A stretch of DNA of 64,000 nucleotides from Paenibacillus peoriae KCTC 3763 (GCF_000236805.1 NZ_AGFX01000001.1:62001-126000), one strand, 5' to 3'. Counted from the first letter of the stretch, positions 36,779 to 46,742 are shown. Made by a program: numbers and translations. The notes: generated by a model not told the origin, from the letters alone.

Positions 36779-36789
36779 AAACTTAGTTT
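36779..36789. promoter_or_regulatory. Candidate XylR operator half
   Basis: AAACTTAGTTT is an inverted repeat in the xylR-xylA gap, just before the xylA -35 box. It resembles the TTAGTTT arm of Bacillus xyl operators. The opposite arm is not well conserved. Confidence 0.45.
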
Positions 36790-36795
36790 AAGCAA

Positions 36796-36824
36796 TAGAC
36801 AAAGTTCTTTGGCTGTGCTAGAAT
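36796..36824 (+). promoter_or_regulatory. xylA promoter
   Basis: A -35 box TAGACA (36796-36801), a 17-base spacer and a -10 box TAGAAT (36819-36824). Confidence 0.65.
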
Positions 36825-36830
36825 CTTTTT

Positions 36831-36844
36831 TGTAAACGGTTACT
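36831..36844. promoter_or_regulatory. CcpA cre site
   Basis: TGTAAACGGTTACT matches the consensus TGWAANCGNTNWCA at 13 of 14 positions. It sits just downstream of the xylA promoter, where CcpA would block transcription when preferred sugars are present. Confidence 0.8.
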
Positions 36845-36887
36845 TCATTCTTTAATATAACGATTGCTACAAAGGAGGAACTTATTG

Positions 36888-38204
36888 ATGGCTTATTTCG
36901 AGCAGGTATCTAAAATTAATTTTGAGGGCAAGCAATCCAATAATCCTTTTGCATTTAAATTTTATAATCCACAGGAAGTTGTGGCAGGAAAAACGATGGA
37001 GGAGCATTTGCGTTTTAGCATGGCTTATTGGCATACACTCGTCGCAGGCGGCACCGATCCATTTGGGGTAGAGACAGCGGTACGTCCGTGGTCCAAGTTC
37101 ACCGGGCTGGATTTGGCGAAGGCTCGTGTGGAAGCTGCCTTTGAGCTGCTGGATAAGCTGAATTTGCCTTATTTTGCTTTCCACGATGTGGATATTGCTC
37201 CAGAGGGCGCATCCCTGAAGGAGTTTTACAGCAATCTGGATACGATCGTAGATCTGATTGAGGAGCATATGAAGGCTACGGGGAAAAAATTGCTGTGGAA
37301 CACAGCGAACATGTTTAGCCATCCTCGTTATTTGCATGGAGCTGCGACAACCTGCAATGCGGACGTATACGCACATGCAGCCGCTCAGATTAAAAAGGGT
37401 CTGGAAGTAGGCAAGCGCTTGGGCGCAGACAACTATGTGTTCTGGGGCGGCCGTGAAGGCTACGAAACTCTGCTGAATACGGATATGAAGCTGGAACAGG
37501 ACAACTTGGGCCGTATGTTCCATATGGCTGTGGACTATGCGCGTGAAATCGGCTTTGACGCTCAGTTCCTGATCGAGCCTAAACCGAAGGAGCCAACCAA
37601 GCACCAGTATGATTTTGATGCGGCGACGACGATTGCCTTCCTGCAAAAATACGATCTGGATCAGCAGTTCAAGCTGAATCTGGAAGCTAACCATGCGACT
37701 CTGGCAGGTCATACCTTTGATCATGAGCTGCGTGTGGCGCGGATTAACGGTATGCTGGGATCACTGGATGCCAACCAGGGAGATTTGATGCTGGGCTGGG
37801 ACACGGACGAATTCCCGGTTGATCTGTATGATGCGACCCTGACCATGTATGAAGTGCTGCAAAACGAGGGCCTGGGCCGTGGCGGTATCAACTTTGATGC
37901 CAAGGTGCGCAGAGCATCGTTTGAGCCAGAGGATTTGTTCCTCGCACACATTGCAGGGATGGATACGTATGCGAAAGGCTTGAAGATCGCAGTCAAACTG
38001 ATCGAGGATCGTGTATTTGAGGACTTTATCGAGAAGCGCTACAGCAGCTTTAAAGAAGGCGTTGGAGCAGACATCGTATCTGGAAAAGCAACGCTTGCTT
38101 CGCTGGCTGAATATGCACTGGCGAACGAAGCACCACGCAAAAACGCGTCCGGTCGTCAGGAATATTTGAAGGCGACATTAAATCAATACATTTTGGCGGA
38201 TTAA
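36888..38204 (+). CDS. xylA: Xylose isomerase
   Basis: This 438-residue class II enzyme has catalytic His/Asp in FAFHDVD, the substrate region FWGGREGYE, and metal ligands in [18 protein letters not shown] and [12 protein letters not shown]. It converts D-xylose to D-xylulose. AAAGGAGG at 36871-36878 selects ATG 36888 over an upstream TTG. Confidence 0.97.
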   Translation: MAYFEQVSKINFEGKQSNNPFAFKFYNPQEVVAGKTMEEHLRFSMAYWHTLVAGGTDPFGVETAVRPWSKFTGLDLAKARVEAAFELLDKLNLPYFAFHDVDIAPEGASLKEFYSNLDTIVDLIEEHMKATGKKLLWNTANMFSHPRYLHGAATTCNADVYAHAAAQIKKGLEVGKRLGADNYVFWGGREGYETLLNTDMKLEQDNLGRMFHMAVDYAREIGFDAQFLIEPKPKEPTKHQYDFDAATTIAFLQKYDLDQQFKLNLEANHATLAGHTFDHELRVARINGMLGSLDANQGDLMLGWDTDEFPVDLYDATLTMYEVLQNEGLGRGGINFDAKVRRASFEPEDLFLAHIAGMDTYAKGLKIAVKLIEDRVFEDFIEKRYSSFKEGVGADIVSGKATLASLAEYALANEAPRKNASGRQEYLKATLNQYILAD

Positions 38205-38261
38205 AACCAGAATCTATATATGAAATAAAGGCTACACGTTAGCAGGGAAGGGGAAACTTCG

Positions 38262-39785
38262 ATGCAGAAGGAGCCAAAACAGGAGCAGGAGCGGTATGTC
38301 ATCGGCGTCGATCTAGGGACCAGTGCAGTCAAAACGGTACTGGTCAACCGCAAGGGACAAGTAGCTTATGAAGCTTCCCAGTCATATCCGCTCCATCAGC
38401 CGAAGGCCGGGTACAGTGAGCAGCTTCCTGAGGACTGGGTTCGTGGCACGTTAGCATCTCTGAAGGAGCTTGTGGAAAAGGCCGGAATCAGCGGTACTGA
38501 TGCCGTGGACGGCATTAGCTTTTCGGGACAGATGCATGGGCTTGTGTTGACTGACAAGGAAGGCCAAGTGCTGCGTCCGGCAATTCTGTGGAATGACACG
38601 CGCACGACGGCACAATGTCGCCGTATTGAAGAACAGCTCGGACCGGAGCTGCTGCGCATCGCCCGCAATCGCGCGCTGGAGGGCTTTACGCTGCCCAAGC
38701 TGCTGTGGGTGCAGGAGCATGAGCCGGACGTGCTGGCACGTGCAGCCCATTTTATGCTGCCGAAGGATTATGTACGATACCGTCTGACCGGAAAGCTGGC
38801 GACGGAGTATTCAGATGCAGCCGGTACGCTGCTGCTGGATGTCGCTCAAAAGCAGTGGAGCCAAGAGATCGCCGCTGCGTTTGAATTGCCGTTGTCGTTG
38901 TTCCCGCCGCTGGTGGAATCCTTTGACCAGACGGGTACGCTGTTGCCGGAGATTGCGGAGCAGAGCGGACTTTCGCTTGCAACCAAGGTGTATGCAGGGG
39001 GCGCGGACAACGCATGTGGCGCGATTGGCGCAGGCATTTTGAGCGAAGGCCGCACCATGTGCAGCATCGGCACCTCGGGCGTTGTGCTTTCCTATGAGGA
39101 GCGCAAGGATATTGATGTACAGGGCCGGGCGCATTTTTTTAATCATAGTGAGCAGGATGCTTATTATATCATGGGGGTTACACTCGCGGCCGGATACAGC
39201 CTGACCTGGTTTAAGGAAACCTTTGCGCCGGGGCTTTCTTTTGATGCGCTGCTGAAAGGTGTCAGCTCTGTGGAGCCGGGCAGTCGCGGACTGTTGTTTA
39301 CGCCTTATATTGTCGGCGAACGTACCCCTCATCCGGATGCAACCATCCGGGGCAGCTTTATCGGGATGGATGCGGGGCATGGGCTTGCGCATTTTACACG
39401 GGCGGTACTGGAGGGAATTACGTTTTCGCTCAAGGAATCCATTGATATTCTTAGAGGCACGGGCAAAACGGTGAAAGAAGTCATTTCCATCGGCGGTGGT
39501 GCGCGTAACGAAGCGTGGCTGCAAATGCAGGCGGATATTTTCAATGCGGATGTCATCAAGCTGGAGAGCGAGCAGGGACCTGCGTTGGGAGCGGCCATGC
39601 TGGCTGCATACGGCAGCGGCTGGTTTGCATCGCTGCAAGCGTGTGCTGAAGTATTTCTGCGTGAGGCAGCGAGATATTCACCGAATCCGGAGCATGTGGA
39701 ACGGTATGAAGGCTTGTATGAGCTGTATCGTGTAGTTTACCCGCACACGCGGGAGCTCAACGAACATTTGGCGAAATATCGCTGA
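38262..39785 (+). CDS. xylB: Xylulokinase
   Basis: This 507-residue FGGY-family kinase has N-terminal phosphate loop GVDLGTSAVKTVLV, substrate block ISFSGQMHGLVL and C-terminal FGGY block GGGARNEAWLQMQADIF. It phosphorylates D-xylulose for the pentose phosphate pathway. It lies 57 bases after xylA in the same operon. Confidence 0.96.
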   Translation: MQKEPKQEQERYVIGVDLGTSAVKTVLVNRKGQVAYEASQSYPLHQPKAGYSEQLPEDWVRGTLASLKELVEKAGISGTDAVDGISFSGQMHGLVLTDKEGQVLRPAILWNDTRTTAQCRRIEEQLGPELLRIARNRALEGFTLPKLLWVQEHEPDVLARAAHFMLPKDYVRYRLTGKLATEYSDAAGTLLLDVAQKQWSQEIAAAFELPLSLFPPLVESFDQTGTLLPEIAEQSGLSLATKVYAGGADNACGAIGAGILSEGRTMCSIGTSGVVLSYEERKDIDVQGRAHFFNHSEQDAYYIMGVTLAAGYSLTWFKETFAPGLSFDALLKGVSSVEPGSRGLLFTPYIVGERTPHPDATIRGSFIGMDAGHGLAHFTRAVLEGITFSLKESIDILRGTGKTVKEVISIGGGARNEAWLQMQADIFNADVIKLESEQGPALGAAMLAAYGSGWFASLQACAEVFLREAARYSPNPEHVERYEGLYELYRVVYPHTRELNEHLAKYR

Positions 39786-39810
39786 GTACGGTAAGCTTGA
39801 GAGTAAAGGA

Positions 39811-39850
39811 AAAGCGTCTGCGGGTCAGATAAACCCGCAGACGCTTTTTT
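39811..39850. terminator. Terminator shared by xylAB and the feo genes
   Basis: AAAGCGTCTGCGGGT (39811-39825) pairs with ACCCGCAGACGCTTT (39833-39847), with flanking T residues. Confidence 0.88.
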
Positions 39851-39870
39851 CATGGATTGATGAGTTTGAA

Positions 39871-40047
39871 TTAGACGGTTCTCTTGATGTTGGCATGATC
39901 TTCTTTCACAGCACTTGCGGCACAGCCCGAGCATGACTTGCTTGATGAGCACCCGGAACAGGCGCCTTGGCGGCTTTTTCGCAAAAAACGTACCAATACC
40001 CATGCGCTATAGCCGAGGATCACCAGTAAAATGATAACATTGATCAT
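39871..40047 (-). CDS. FeoB-associated Cys-rich membrane protein
   Basis: This 58-residue protein has one membrane helix (about residues 3-20), then a basic stretch and a Cys-rich tail (CSGCSSSKSCSGCAAS). This family sits after feoB in Firmicutes and may act in Fe(II) uptake. ATG 40047 is chosen by spacing to AAAGGAAG; a GTG at 40056 would add three residues. Confidence 0.82.
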   Translation of the reverse strand: MINVIILLVILGYSAWVLVRFLRKSRQGACSGCSSSKSCSGCAASAVKEDHANIKRTV

Positions 40048-40083
40048 GGAATCCACTTCCTTTTATATTCATAGGGCCTTGCC

Positions 40084-42093
40084 TTAACCCCAGCCTAACA
40101 ATTTGCCACCCTGATAAATCAGAACGGTGATGATATATGCAACAGTTAAAGGATAGATGATAGAAAATGCAGTCCAGCGCCAGGAAAGGGTCTCTTTGCG
40201 AATGACCGCTACCGTCGCCAGACATGGCACATACAACAGAATGAATACCATAAAGCTAAAGGAAGCAAGCGGTGTAAAGGCATGGCTCACCTGCAGCTCC
40301 AGTCCCTGCATATCGGGAACATGGTAAATGATATTCATCGTCGATACGACAACCTCTTTGGCCATAAAGCCTGTGAGCAGGGACGCGCCTGCTTGCCAGG
40401 TGCCAAAACCGAGAGGGCCCAAGATAGGCGCAAACCATCCTCCAATCGTGGCGAGCAGGCTGTCGTCCATTTCGGCACCGAAGCCATGTGGTCCGAAATT
40501 GGACAATAGCCAGATGCCGACGGAGCCGGCAAGAATAATCGTTCCGGCTTTACGTACGAAGCCTTTGACCTTTTCCCATGTACTGCGAAACAGGGTCAGA
40601 GCTTGCGGCACCCGATAGGGTGGGAGCTCTACAATGAAAAGGGACGGCTCACCCGACAGAATGGATACCTTGGAAAAAATTTTAGCCAGTATAAGCGACA
40701 CGGTGATTCCCAGCACGTACATCAGCATGATGACGCTTGCCCCATGTGTCGGGAAAAACACACCTGCAAACAACGCATATACCGGCAGGCGGGCCGAACA
40801 TGACATAAAAGGCACCAGCAGCGTTGTAATGAGGCGTTCTCTCGGCTGCTCAATGGTGCGTGTCGCCATAATCGCCGGAACATTGCAGCCAAATCCGATG
40901 ATAAATGGAATGAAGCTTTTCCCGTTCAAGCCAACGGCCTGCATCAAGCGGTCCATTAATATCGTGACCCGTGCCATATATCCGGAGTCTTCAATTATCG
41001 AGATGAGCAGGAACAAAATGGCGATCTGCGGCAGAAACACGAGCACGCCCCCGACGCCTGCCACGATGCCGTCCACGATTAGACTTTGTGTAAAAGCAGA
41101 CGTATTCCATTGCACCAGCACTTCAGAAATCCAACTGCTGAGTGTCCCTGAAAAGAATCCGTCCATCATATCGGAAAGGACCGTACCCGCCCAATCGAAG
41201 GTGAACTTGAAGGTGATGTACATCAGCAGCAAAAAGATCGGAAGCCCCAGATACCGATGGGTTAGCAGCGCGTCCAGCTTATCCGTCAGACTGTGCGGTT
41301 TGAGGCTGGAGGTGTCGAGCGATTTGGTGCACAGATCAGCAATCCATGCTGCACGTACAGAACGGATATGCTGGGCAGAGGTTGCTGCATGATCTTCACT
41401 GAGAAGCTCTTCTTCGCAACGTTGGATACGTGCGGTTATCTTTTCACGCTGCACCTCACTCGTCATCCATTCCATGACGACAGGATTGTTTTCCAGACAT
41501 TGCAGTGCGGCCCACCGGAGCTGCGGTATGGGTGCATCCTTCAGCAAGCTGCAAATATCGGCAATCGCGGCTTCGACGGCAGGGCCGTAGTCCAGTTGGA
41601 AATTATTCGATGTACGCCGTACCTCTCGAAGCGTGGCAAGCATTTGCTTGCTTCCGCTGCCTGTGCGGGCCACCATCGGAATAATTGGAACGTTCAATTG
41701 TTCAGCCAGCAATTCTTTGTTTACGCGAAGACCTGTCGCATCGGCTACGTCGGTCATGTTTAAGCCGAGTACCAGCGGGCGGCCATACTCCAGCAGCTGT
41801 ACGGTCAGATACAGATTGCGCTGGAGCTGGGAGGCATCCACGATGTTAATGAGGGCCGCAGGCGGTTCTTCCAGCAAATAACGGGTTGCGACACCCTCAT
41901 CCAGCGAAAGAGGAAGCAAGGAATAGGCACCCGGCAAATCCACCAAAACGGCAGACTTGTCGCGCAGAAGCCCTGTTTTCTTTTCCACCGTGACCCCGGA
42001 CCAGTTGCCTACCTCAGCATAGGTACGAGTCAGCTTGTTGAACAATGAGGTTTTTCCTGTGTTGGGATTGCCGAACAGAGCGATCATGTCCAT
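40084..42093 (-). CDS. feoB: Fe(II) transporter FeoB
   Basis: This 669-residue protein has an N-terminal G domain (G1 GNPNTGKTS; G3 DLPGAYSL; G4 NMTD) and a helical spacer, then a membrane domain with two Gate motifs (IAILFLLISIIEDSGYMARV and the later FVRKAGTIILAGSVGIWLL block). It imports ferrous iron. The true start is ATG 42093, with GGAGG upstream, which overlaps the end of feoA by ten bases. Confidence 0.96.
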   Translation of the reverse strand: MDMIALFGNPNTGKTSLFNKLTRTYAEVGNWSGVTVEKKTGLLRDKSAVLVDLPGAYSLLPLSLDEGVATRYLLEEPPAALINIVDASQLQRNLYLTVQLLEYGRPLVLGLNMTDVADATGLRVNKELLAEQLNVPIIPMVARTGSGSKQMLATLREVRRTSNNFQLDYGPAVEAAIADICSLLKDAPIPQLRWAALQCLENNPVVMEWMTSEVQREKITARIQRCEEELLSEDHAATSAQHIRSVRAAWIADLCTKSLDTSSLKPHSLTDKLDALLTHRYLGLPIFLLLMYITFKFTFDWAGTVLSDMMDGFFSGTLSSWISEVLVQWNTSAFTQSLIVDGIVAGVGGVLVFLPQIAILFLLISIIEDSGYMARVTILMDRLMQAVGLNGKSFIPFIIGFGCNVPAIMATRTIEQPRERLITTLLVPFMSCSARLPVYALFAGVFFPTHGASVIMLMYVLGITVSLILAKIFSKVSILSGEPSLFIVELPPYRVPQALTLFRSTWEKVKGFVRKAGTIILAGSVGIWLLSNFGPHGFGAEMDDSLLATIGGWFAPILGPLGFGTWQAGASLLTGFMAKEVVVSTMNIIYHVPDMQGLELQVSHAFTPLASFSFMVFILLYVPCLATVAVIRKETLSWRWTAFSIIYPLTVAYIITVLIYQGGKLLGWG

Positions 42094-42329
42094 GTTGGAA
42101 CGACCTCCAGTTGCTTCACCTGATTTTGACGGAGGCCAACCAGTTGACCATTGCATTCAATGACAATAGGACCGCCCAACAAACTGACTTTTTTTAACCG
42201 TATAATGGAACCTTCGTCAATGCCCATGTCCGTTAGACGGCGGCGCAATGAGGGATGAAGAGGGGCAAGGGATTGCAAACGCACAGTCCGGCCCAATGGA
42301 GTACGAAGGAGTGAGATACATTCTGGCAT
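42084..42329 (-). CDS. feoA: FeoA, SH3-like partner of FeoB
   Basis: This 81-residue protein has the FeoA pattern RRRLTDMGIDEGSIIRLKK followed by GGPIVIECNGQLVGLR. It supports FeoB function. ATG 42329 with GAAAGG is preferred because longer frames would run through the Fur box. Confidence 0.92.
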   Translation of the reverse strand: MPECISLLRTPLGRTVRLQSLAPLHPSLRRRLTDMGIDEGSIIRLKKVSLLGGPIVIECNGQLVGLRQNQVKQLEVVPTWT

Positions 42330-42354
42330 GGTGTTCAGCCTTTCTGATGTAGAA

Positions 42355-42369
42355 TGAGAATCAATATCA
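42355..42369. promoter_or_regulatory. Fur box of the feo operon
   Basis: TGAGAATCAATATCA matches the 7-1-7 Fur consensus at 13 of 15 positions. It lies 26 bases upstream of feoA, so repression by iron-loaded Fur is expected. The remaining gap to 42609 shows no gene. Confidence 0.8.
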
Positions 42370-42609
42370 TTTGATACCGATGCCAGTACCATATCATAAG
42401 GAGAGCCAGGCTGCTGTGATAAAATTCGCTGTGAGCGATATTTGTACCTGTTGATCCGTTGTTATAAAGGTGGGCATGGTGTCACAATCTGTCTTTAGCT
42501 AGGTGTCTTACTCGTCTGCAACCGACAAAACTAGAGCGTTTGGGGCAACTGTTTTTATGGTAAGATAGAGCTGTTAACAACTATGTTAAGAAGGGCAGGA
42601 ACGCTCTGT

Positions 42610-43737
42610 ATGAACAGAAAAATCGGGATTAGGCTTGTAAAATGTCTGGTTGCGGGTACAGCGCTGGCTGTGTTGCTGCCGCAGGCTGTGGAGTGGAGCA
42701 GCAACGTATATGCGGCGTCGGTCAAACCGACTGCATCCGTATCGTCACAGCAGCTTCAGAATAAGCTTTTACAGGCCATGGATACACGGAGTGAAACGCT
42801 GACCTTTACATATCAAGGGCGGGTGAACGGTCTCAAGCAGCAGCTGGAGACGGCCATTCAACAGGCCATGGAGAGCGATCCGTATGTGAATTATACGATC
42901 AAAAGCTATGCATTCAGCTATACTGGCACCACCACGTCCGCTGAGGTCACGATTCGTTTGAGCTACCGTGAAACGAAGGAACAGACGGCCTACGTGAATA
43001 GTACCGTTCAATCCGTGCTGGGGGATATCATTACGAAGGGCATGACCGATCATGAGAAGGTGAAGGCCATCCATGACTGGATTGTGGTTCGTCTGAAATA
43101 CGATGAAACACAACAAAAGTATACAGCCTACGATGGTCTGAAAACCGGGAGCACCGTCTGTCAGGGCTATTCCTTGTTAGCTTACAAAATGCTGGAACGT
43201 GCAGGGATTACGAACCGGATTGTGGAAGGAAGAGCAGGGGGCCAGCTACATGCATGGAATCTTGTATTGCTGGATGGTCACTGGTATCACATGGATACGA
43301 CCTGGGATGATCCGACCCCGGATCGCGGGAACGAGGTAAGCACTTCCTATTATCTGCTGACCGATACCGAAATGCGCCGGGACCACTCATGGGTTAAACC
43401 GTATCCTCAGGCGAACACATCGTATCGACAGACCTTATCAGCAATGATTGCTGCGGGAGGACCCAAGGCCGCTGTGTATCAAAAGCTGTACAATAACCTG
43501 GAATATCCGCTCCAGGACGGCAAGGGTCTGGTTAAATCATCAGCTGATATCAAGGAACAGGTTCGCACGTCTATCAATAAGGGTGGGACGACGCTTACCT
43601 TCGGATATCAGGGGACAGAGCGAAGCCTGAAGGAAGACTTACAGCCATTGTACCAGCTCGGGTTGAAGTCCATTTCCTATCAGATTACGAATCTAGGGAG
43701 CACCGGGAATCTTCGTGTAACGCTGAAATGGACCTAA
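42610..43737 (+). CDS. Secreted transglutaminase-like protein
   Basis: This 375-residue protein has a signal peptide (about residues 1-35, ending near VYAAS). The central transglutaminase-like core has C184 in STVCQGYSL, H214 in LHAWN and D229 in HMDTTWDDP, a complete Cys-His-Asp triad. Two related flanking modules follow the pattern TLTFTYQGR..LKQQL and TLTFGYQGTERSLKEDL. It may be a cell-wall peptidase or cross-linker. ATG 42610 fits AAGGGCAGG better than ATG 42583. Confidence 0.8.
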   Translation: MNRKIGIRLVKCLVAGTALAVLLPQAVEWSSNVYAASVKPTASVSSQQLQNKLLQAMDTRSETLTFTYQGRVNGLKQQLETAIQQAMESDPYVNYTIKSYAFSYTGTTTSAEVTIRLSYRETKEQTAYVNSTVQSVLGDIITKGMTDHEKVKAIHDWIVVRLKYDETQQKYTAYDGLKTGSTVCQGYSLLAYKMLERAGITNRIVEGRAGGQLHAWNLVLLDGHWYHMDTTWDDPTPDRGNEVSTSYYLLTDTEMRRDHSWVKPYPQANTSYRQTLSAMIAAGGPKAAVYQKLYNNLEYPLQDGKGLVKSSADIKEQVRTSINKGGTTLTFGYQGTERSLKEDLQPLYQLGLKSISYQITNLGSTGNLRVTLKWT

Positions 43738-43782
43738 TCTTGGAGTGAAAAAGCTGCACGACTAAAGGAGTATTTTATTGAT

Positions 43783-45165
43783 ATGCACAAGCGTTCCTTT
43801 ACTTATCTGCTTGGCACGCAAACCATGTCAAATGCGGCCGATATTCTTTATATTATGGCACTTGTATCTCTTGTGTTTCATGAGACAGATTCGATCTTTT
43901 CCTCGGTGCTTGTTCCGCTGCTGCGGATGGGAGCACAGATGATCAGCGGCTTTTTGGCACCGCTGATTTTGGCCCGATTCCAGCTGCCTTTTATTTTATT
44001 CGTTTCCCAGTTCGGGCAGCTGGCTTTCTTCGCTGTTCTGCTGGGTCACCTGTGGTTAGCGGGCACGGAGCCGATATGGGTGATTGTGTTTACGATGGTA
44101 GCAGCCATGTCTTTTCTGGACGGCTGGACTACACCTGCACGTAATGCGTTGATTCCCCGTCTGGCGTCTGGAGAAGGGCTGATGCGGGCGAACAGTTTTG
44201 TATCGGTCAGCGATCAGACGGTGCAATTAGCGGGCTGGGGGCTTAGTGGTGTGCTTGTAGCCATGCTGGGCTCTGAAAAGACACTGCTGGTGGCTGGCGG
44301 ATTGTATATGGTAGCCCTGGTGTTCACCAGCTTGATCCGAGATCCATTAGAAGGCAAGGCTCATTACTTGCTGCAGCCCGCAACACGGGTACGAAGCGGG
44401 GAGGATTTAACGTCCGAGGCTGTATCTGAGTCGGGGCAAGGGCATCATGATTTGCCTCCCATACAGCTGGAAGAAATGCTTCATGGCCCGGAGTCGGAAA
44501 GTCCGGCGTTACCTCCGAAGCGTAAAAAAGAAATATTGCGTGAAGGCTGGAGCCTTATCGGAGCCAGTCGCAGGCTCAAAGCTCTTATTTTCATGGATAT
44601 GATTGACCTGCTGGGGGGGTCTGTGTGGGTCGGCGCGTTCACGCTTGCTTTCGCCCAGCAGGTTCTGCACAAGAGCGAGGCATGGTGGGGATACATTAAT
44701 GCAGCTTATTTTGCAGGTGCGATCGGTGGAGGCATCATTGTCCTCGCCTGCGTCAAGCATTTGCAGCACAGACTGCTGCCCGCCATGCTGGCGGGGATGG
44801 CAGGCTACGGTCTGTTGACAGCCTGGTATGCGCTGAACACATTACCGCCGCTGACGCTGCTTATCGTGCTATTGATGGGACTACCTGCGGAAATGTCCGT
44901 CGTAGCCCGCCGCACGATGATGCAAATGAGCGTATCTGTGCATGATTTGCCCAAGGTGCTGTCGGCTCAGGCCACATTGACCAGTCTGACCTTTTGCATT
45001 TCGCTGCTCTTAATGGGCTGGATTGCAGATCATCTGGGCATCGTTAATTTGTACTTGTTCTCTGCGCTGTTGACACTGATTGCTGTGATATACGGCATCT
45101 TCAGTCGACGTGCCTTAGCTACGTCTTTAACTGCTACAGTAGCCGCAGCTCCTTCCTCCGAATAA
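43783..45165 (+). CDS. MFS transporter, DHA3-like efflux protein
   Basis: This 460-residue protein has 12 predicted helices. A long hydrophilic central loop (about residues 190-255) is rich in Glu/Ser/Pro. The mid-chain motif SFLDGWTTPARNALIPRL is typical of the macrolide-efflux (DHA3) group. The substrate is unknown. AAAGGAG precedes ATG 43783. It is convergent with lysP. Confidence 0.82.
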   Translation: MHKRSFTYLLGTQTMSNAADILYIMALVSLVFHETDSIFSSVLVPLLRMGAQMISGFLAPLILARFQLPFILFVSQFGQLAFFAVLLGHLWLAGTEPIWVIVFTMVAAMSFLDGWTTPARNALIPRLASGEGLMRANSFVSVSDQTVQLAGWGLSGVLVAMLGSEKTLLVAGGLYMVALVFTSLIRDPLEGKAHYLLQPATRVRSGEDLTSEAVSESGQGHHDLPPIQLEEMLHGPESESPALPPKRKKEILREGWSLIGASRRLKALIFMDMIDLLGGSVWVGAFTLAFAQQVLHKSEAWWGYINAAYFAGAIGGGIIVLACVKHLQHRLLPAMLAGMAGYGLLTAWYALNTLPPLTLLIVLLMGLPAEMSVVARRTMMQMSVSVHDLPKVLSAQATLTSLTFCISLLLMGWIADHLGIVNLYLFSALLTLIAVIYGIFSRRALATSLTATVAAAPSSE

Positions 45166-45168
45166 AAC

Positions 45169-45269
45169 AAAAAGCCCGTCTCCGGGCATCTATAGGTGAA
45201 CATGCGACTGAGCGGTCTGGGACCAGAATTAACAGCATGTTTTCCAAGATATGTGGAGACGGGCTTTTT
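45169..45269. terminator. Bidirectional terminator with a long loop
   Basis: AAAAAGCCCGTCTCC (45169-45183) pairs exactly with GGAGACGGGCTTTTT (45255-45269). The 71-base loop between them is unusually long and can form smaller pairs. It serves the MFS gene and lysP. Confidence 0.75.
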
Positions 45270-45275
45270 CCTATT

Positions 45276-46742
45276 TTATTTTTTCTCAGAAGCATCTGAA
45301 CTCAAATCACATTCTTTTAATGGAATGATTTTGGTACGTTTGATCCATTTGTAGCCAAACCACAGAATAAGGAACAGTGGCACACTCATGTACGTAGCAA
45401 TCATCGTTTTCCAGTCAATCTCCTGTCCGGTGAAGGCATCCGCACCTTGCCCGATAATAACGATGATACACAGCGCGAAGGCGAACAACGGTCCAAACGG
45501 GAACCAGCGTGCTGTATATGGAAGCTCACTCAGACTGTGGCCCTGTGCCGTAAAGGCACGGCGGAAACGATAATGACTGACCGCAATACCGACCCACGTA
45601 ATAAATCCGCACATTCCGGAGGCGTTTAGCAGCCAATTGTAGACGACACCGTCCCCGTACAGAGAAGCAAGAAAGGCCAGCATACCGACAGCAGTCGTGA
45701 TCAGCAAGGCATTCATAGGAATGCCGCGTTGATTGACGTGGCCGAGGAAGCGGGGAGCTTTGCCTTCGCGTGCCAGAGCAAACAGCACACGTGTCGCCGC
45801 GTACATCCCCGAGTTGCCTGCTGACAATACGGAGGTCAAAATAACGGCGTTCATGACAGAGGCGGCAATCGCAAGCCCGGCTTTTTCAAACACAAGCGTA
45901 AACGGACTGACTCCAATGTCGCTGATATCTCCCCGCAGCAGGTTCGGATTCGTATACGGAATAATCAATCCAATGACGAGAATCGCCAGAATATAAAAGA
46001 ACAGGATGCGCCAAAAGATTTGGCGAATGGCACGCGGAACGTTCTCGCGCGGATTTTCGCTTTCTCCAGCGGCTACCCCGATCAGCTCTGTTCCCTGAAA
46101 GGAAAAGCCCGCAGCCATGAATACACCTAATACGGCGAAGAATCCGCCATGGAACGGAGCGTCTCCGACCGTGAAGTTGGCGAAGCCAACTGCCTTGCCT
46201 CCCATAATGCCGAAGATCATCAGCACACCCACAGCTAAAAAGATGACTACAGTCACAATTTTAATCATGGCAAACCAGTATTCAGACTCGCCATAACCTT
46301 TGACGGTCAACGCATTCAGGATAAAGATGACGGCCAAAAATAACAGACTCCACCAGGCGGAGTGACTTTCCGGGAACCAGTATTTGATCAGCACCGTTGC
46401 TGCTGCCAGTTCGGCAGCAATCGTCACCGCCCAGTTATACCAGAAGTTCCAGCCCATGGCGAAACCGAAAGCTGGGTCAACAAAGCGACCTGCATAGGTG
46501 TTAAAAGAGCCGGATTCGGGCATGAACGTAGCCAATTCCCCGAGGCTGGTCATCAGGAAATAGACCATGAGTCCGACTGCAGCATAGGCCAGCAGGGCTC
46601 CGCCGGGTCCAGCTTCGGCAACCGCGCCTCCACTGGCGAGGAACAAGCCTGTTCCGATGGAGCCCCCGAGGGCAATCATCGTCATATGGCGGGCTTTGAG
46701 GCTTTTCCGCAAGGTTGCGTCAGGTGTTGCTTTGTGTTGCAC
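45276..46742 (-). CDS. lysP: Lysine-specific amino acid permease
   Basis: This 488-residue APC-family permease has 12 helices, with family blocks LKARHMTMIALGGSIGTGLFL, MTSLGELATFMPESGSF, GFSFQGTELIGVAAGESENP and SPFTLVFEKAGL. By memory it aligns closely with E. coli LysP across its length. GTG 46742 is chosen because AAGGAG lies nine bases ahead; ATGs at 46760 and 46775 would overlap that site. A lysine riboswitch in its leader independently supports lysine as substrate. Confidence 0.93.
   Translation of the reverse strand: MQHKATPDATLRKSLKARHMTMIALGGSIGTGLFLASGGAVAEAGPGGALLAYAAVGLMVYFLMTSLGELATFMPESGSFNTYAGRFVDPAFGFAMGWNFWYNWAVTIAAELAAATVLIKYWFPESHSAWWSLLFLAVIFILNALTVKGYGESEYWFAMIKIVTVVIFLAVGVLMIFGIMGGKAVGFANFTVGDAPFHGGFFAVLGVFMAAGFSFQGTELIGVAAGESENPRENVPRAIRQIFWRILFFYILAILVIGLIIPYTNPNLLRGDISDIGVSPFTLVFEKAGLAIAASVMNAVILTSVLSAGNSGMYAATRVLFALAREGKAPRFLGHVNQRGIPMNALLITTAVGMLAFLASLYGDGVVYNWLLNASGMCGFITWVGIAVSHYRFRRAFTAQGHSLSELPYTARWFPFGPLFAFALCIIVIIGQGADAFTGQEIDWKTMIATYMSVPLFLILWFGYKWIKRTKIIPLKECDLSSDASEKK

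Noticed and set aside
38811-39638. Minus-strand open frame (275 codons) inside xylB
   Set aside because: The xylulokinase motifs run through the whole stretch on the other strand, and there is no start signal or domain.
40634-41392. Plus-strand open frame (252 codons) inside feoB
   Set aside because: It is antisense to conserved FeoB membrane-domain sequence, with no ribosome-binding site.
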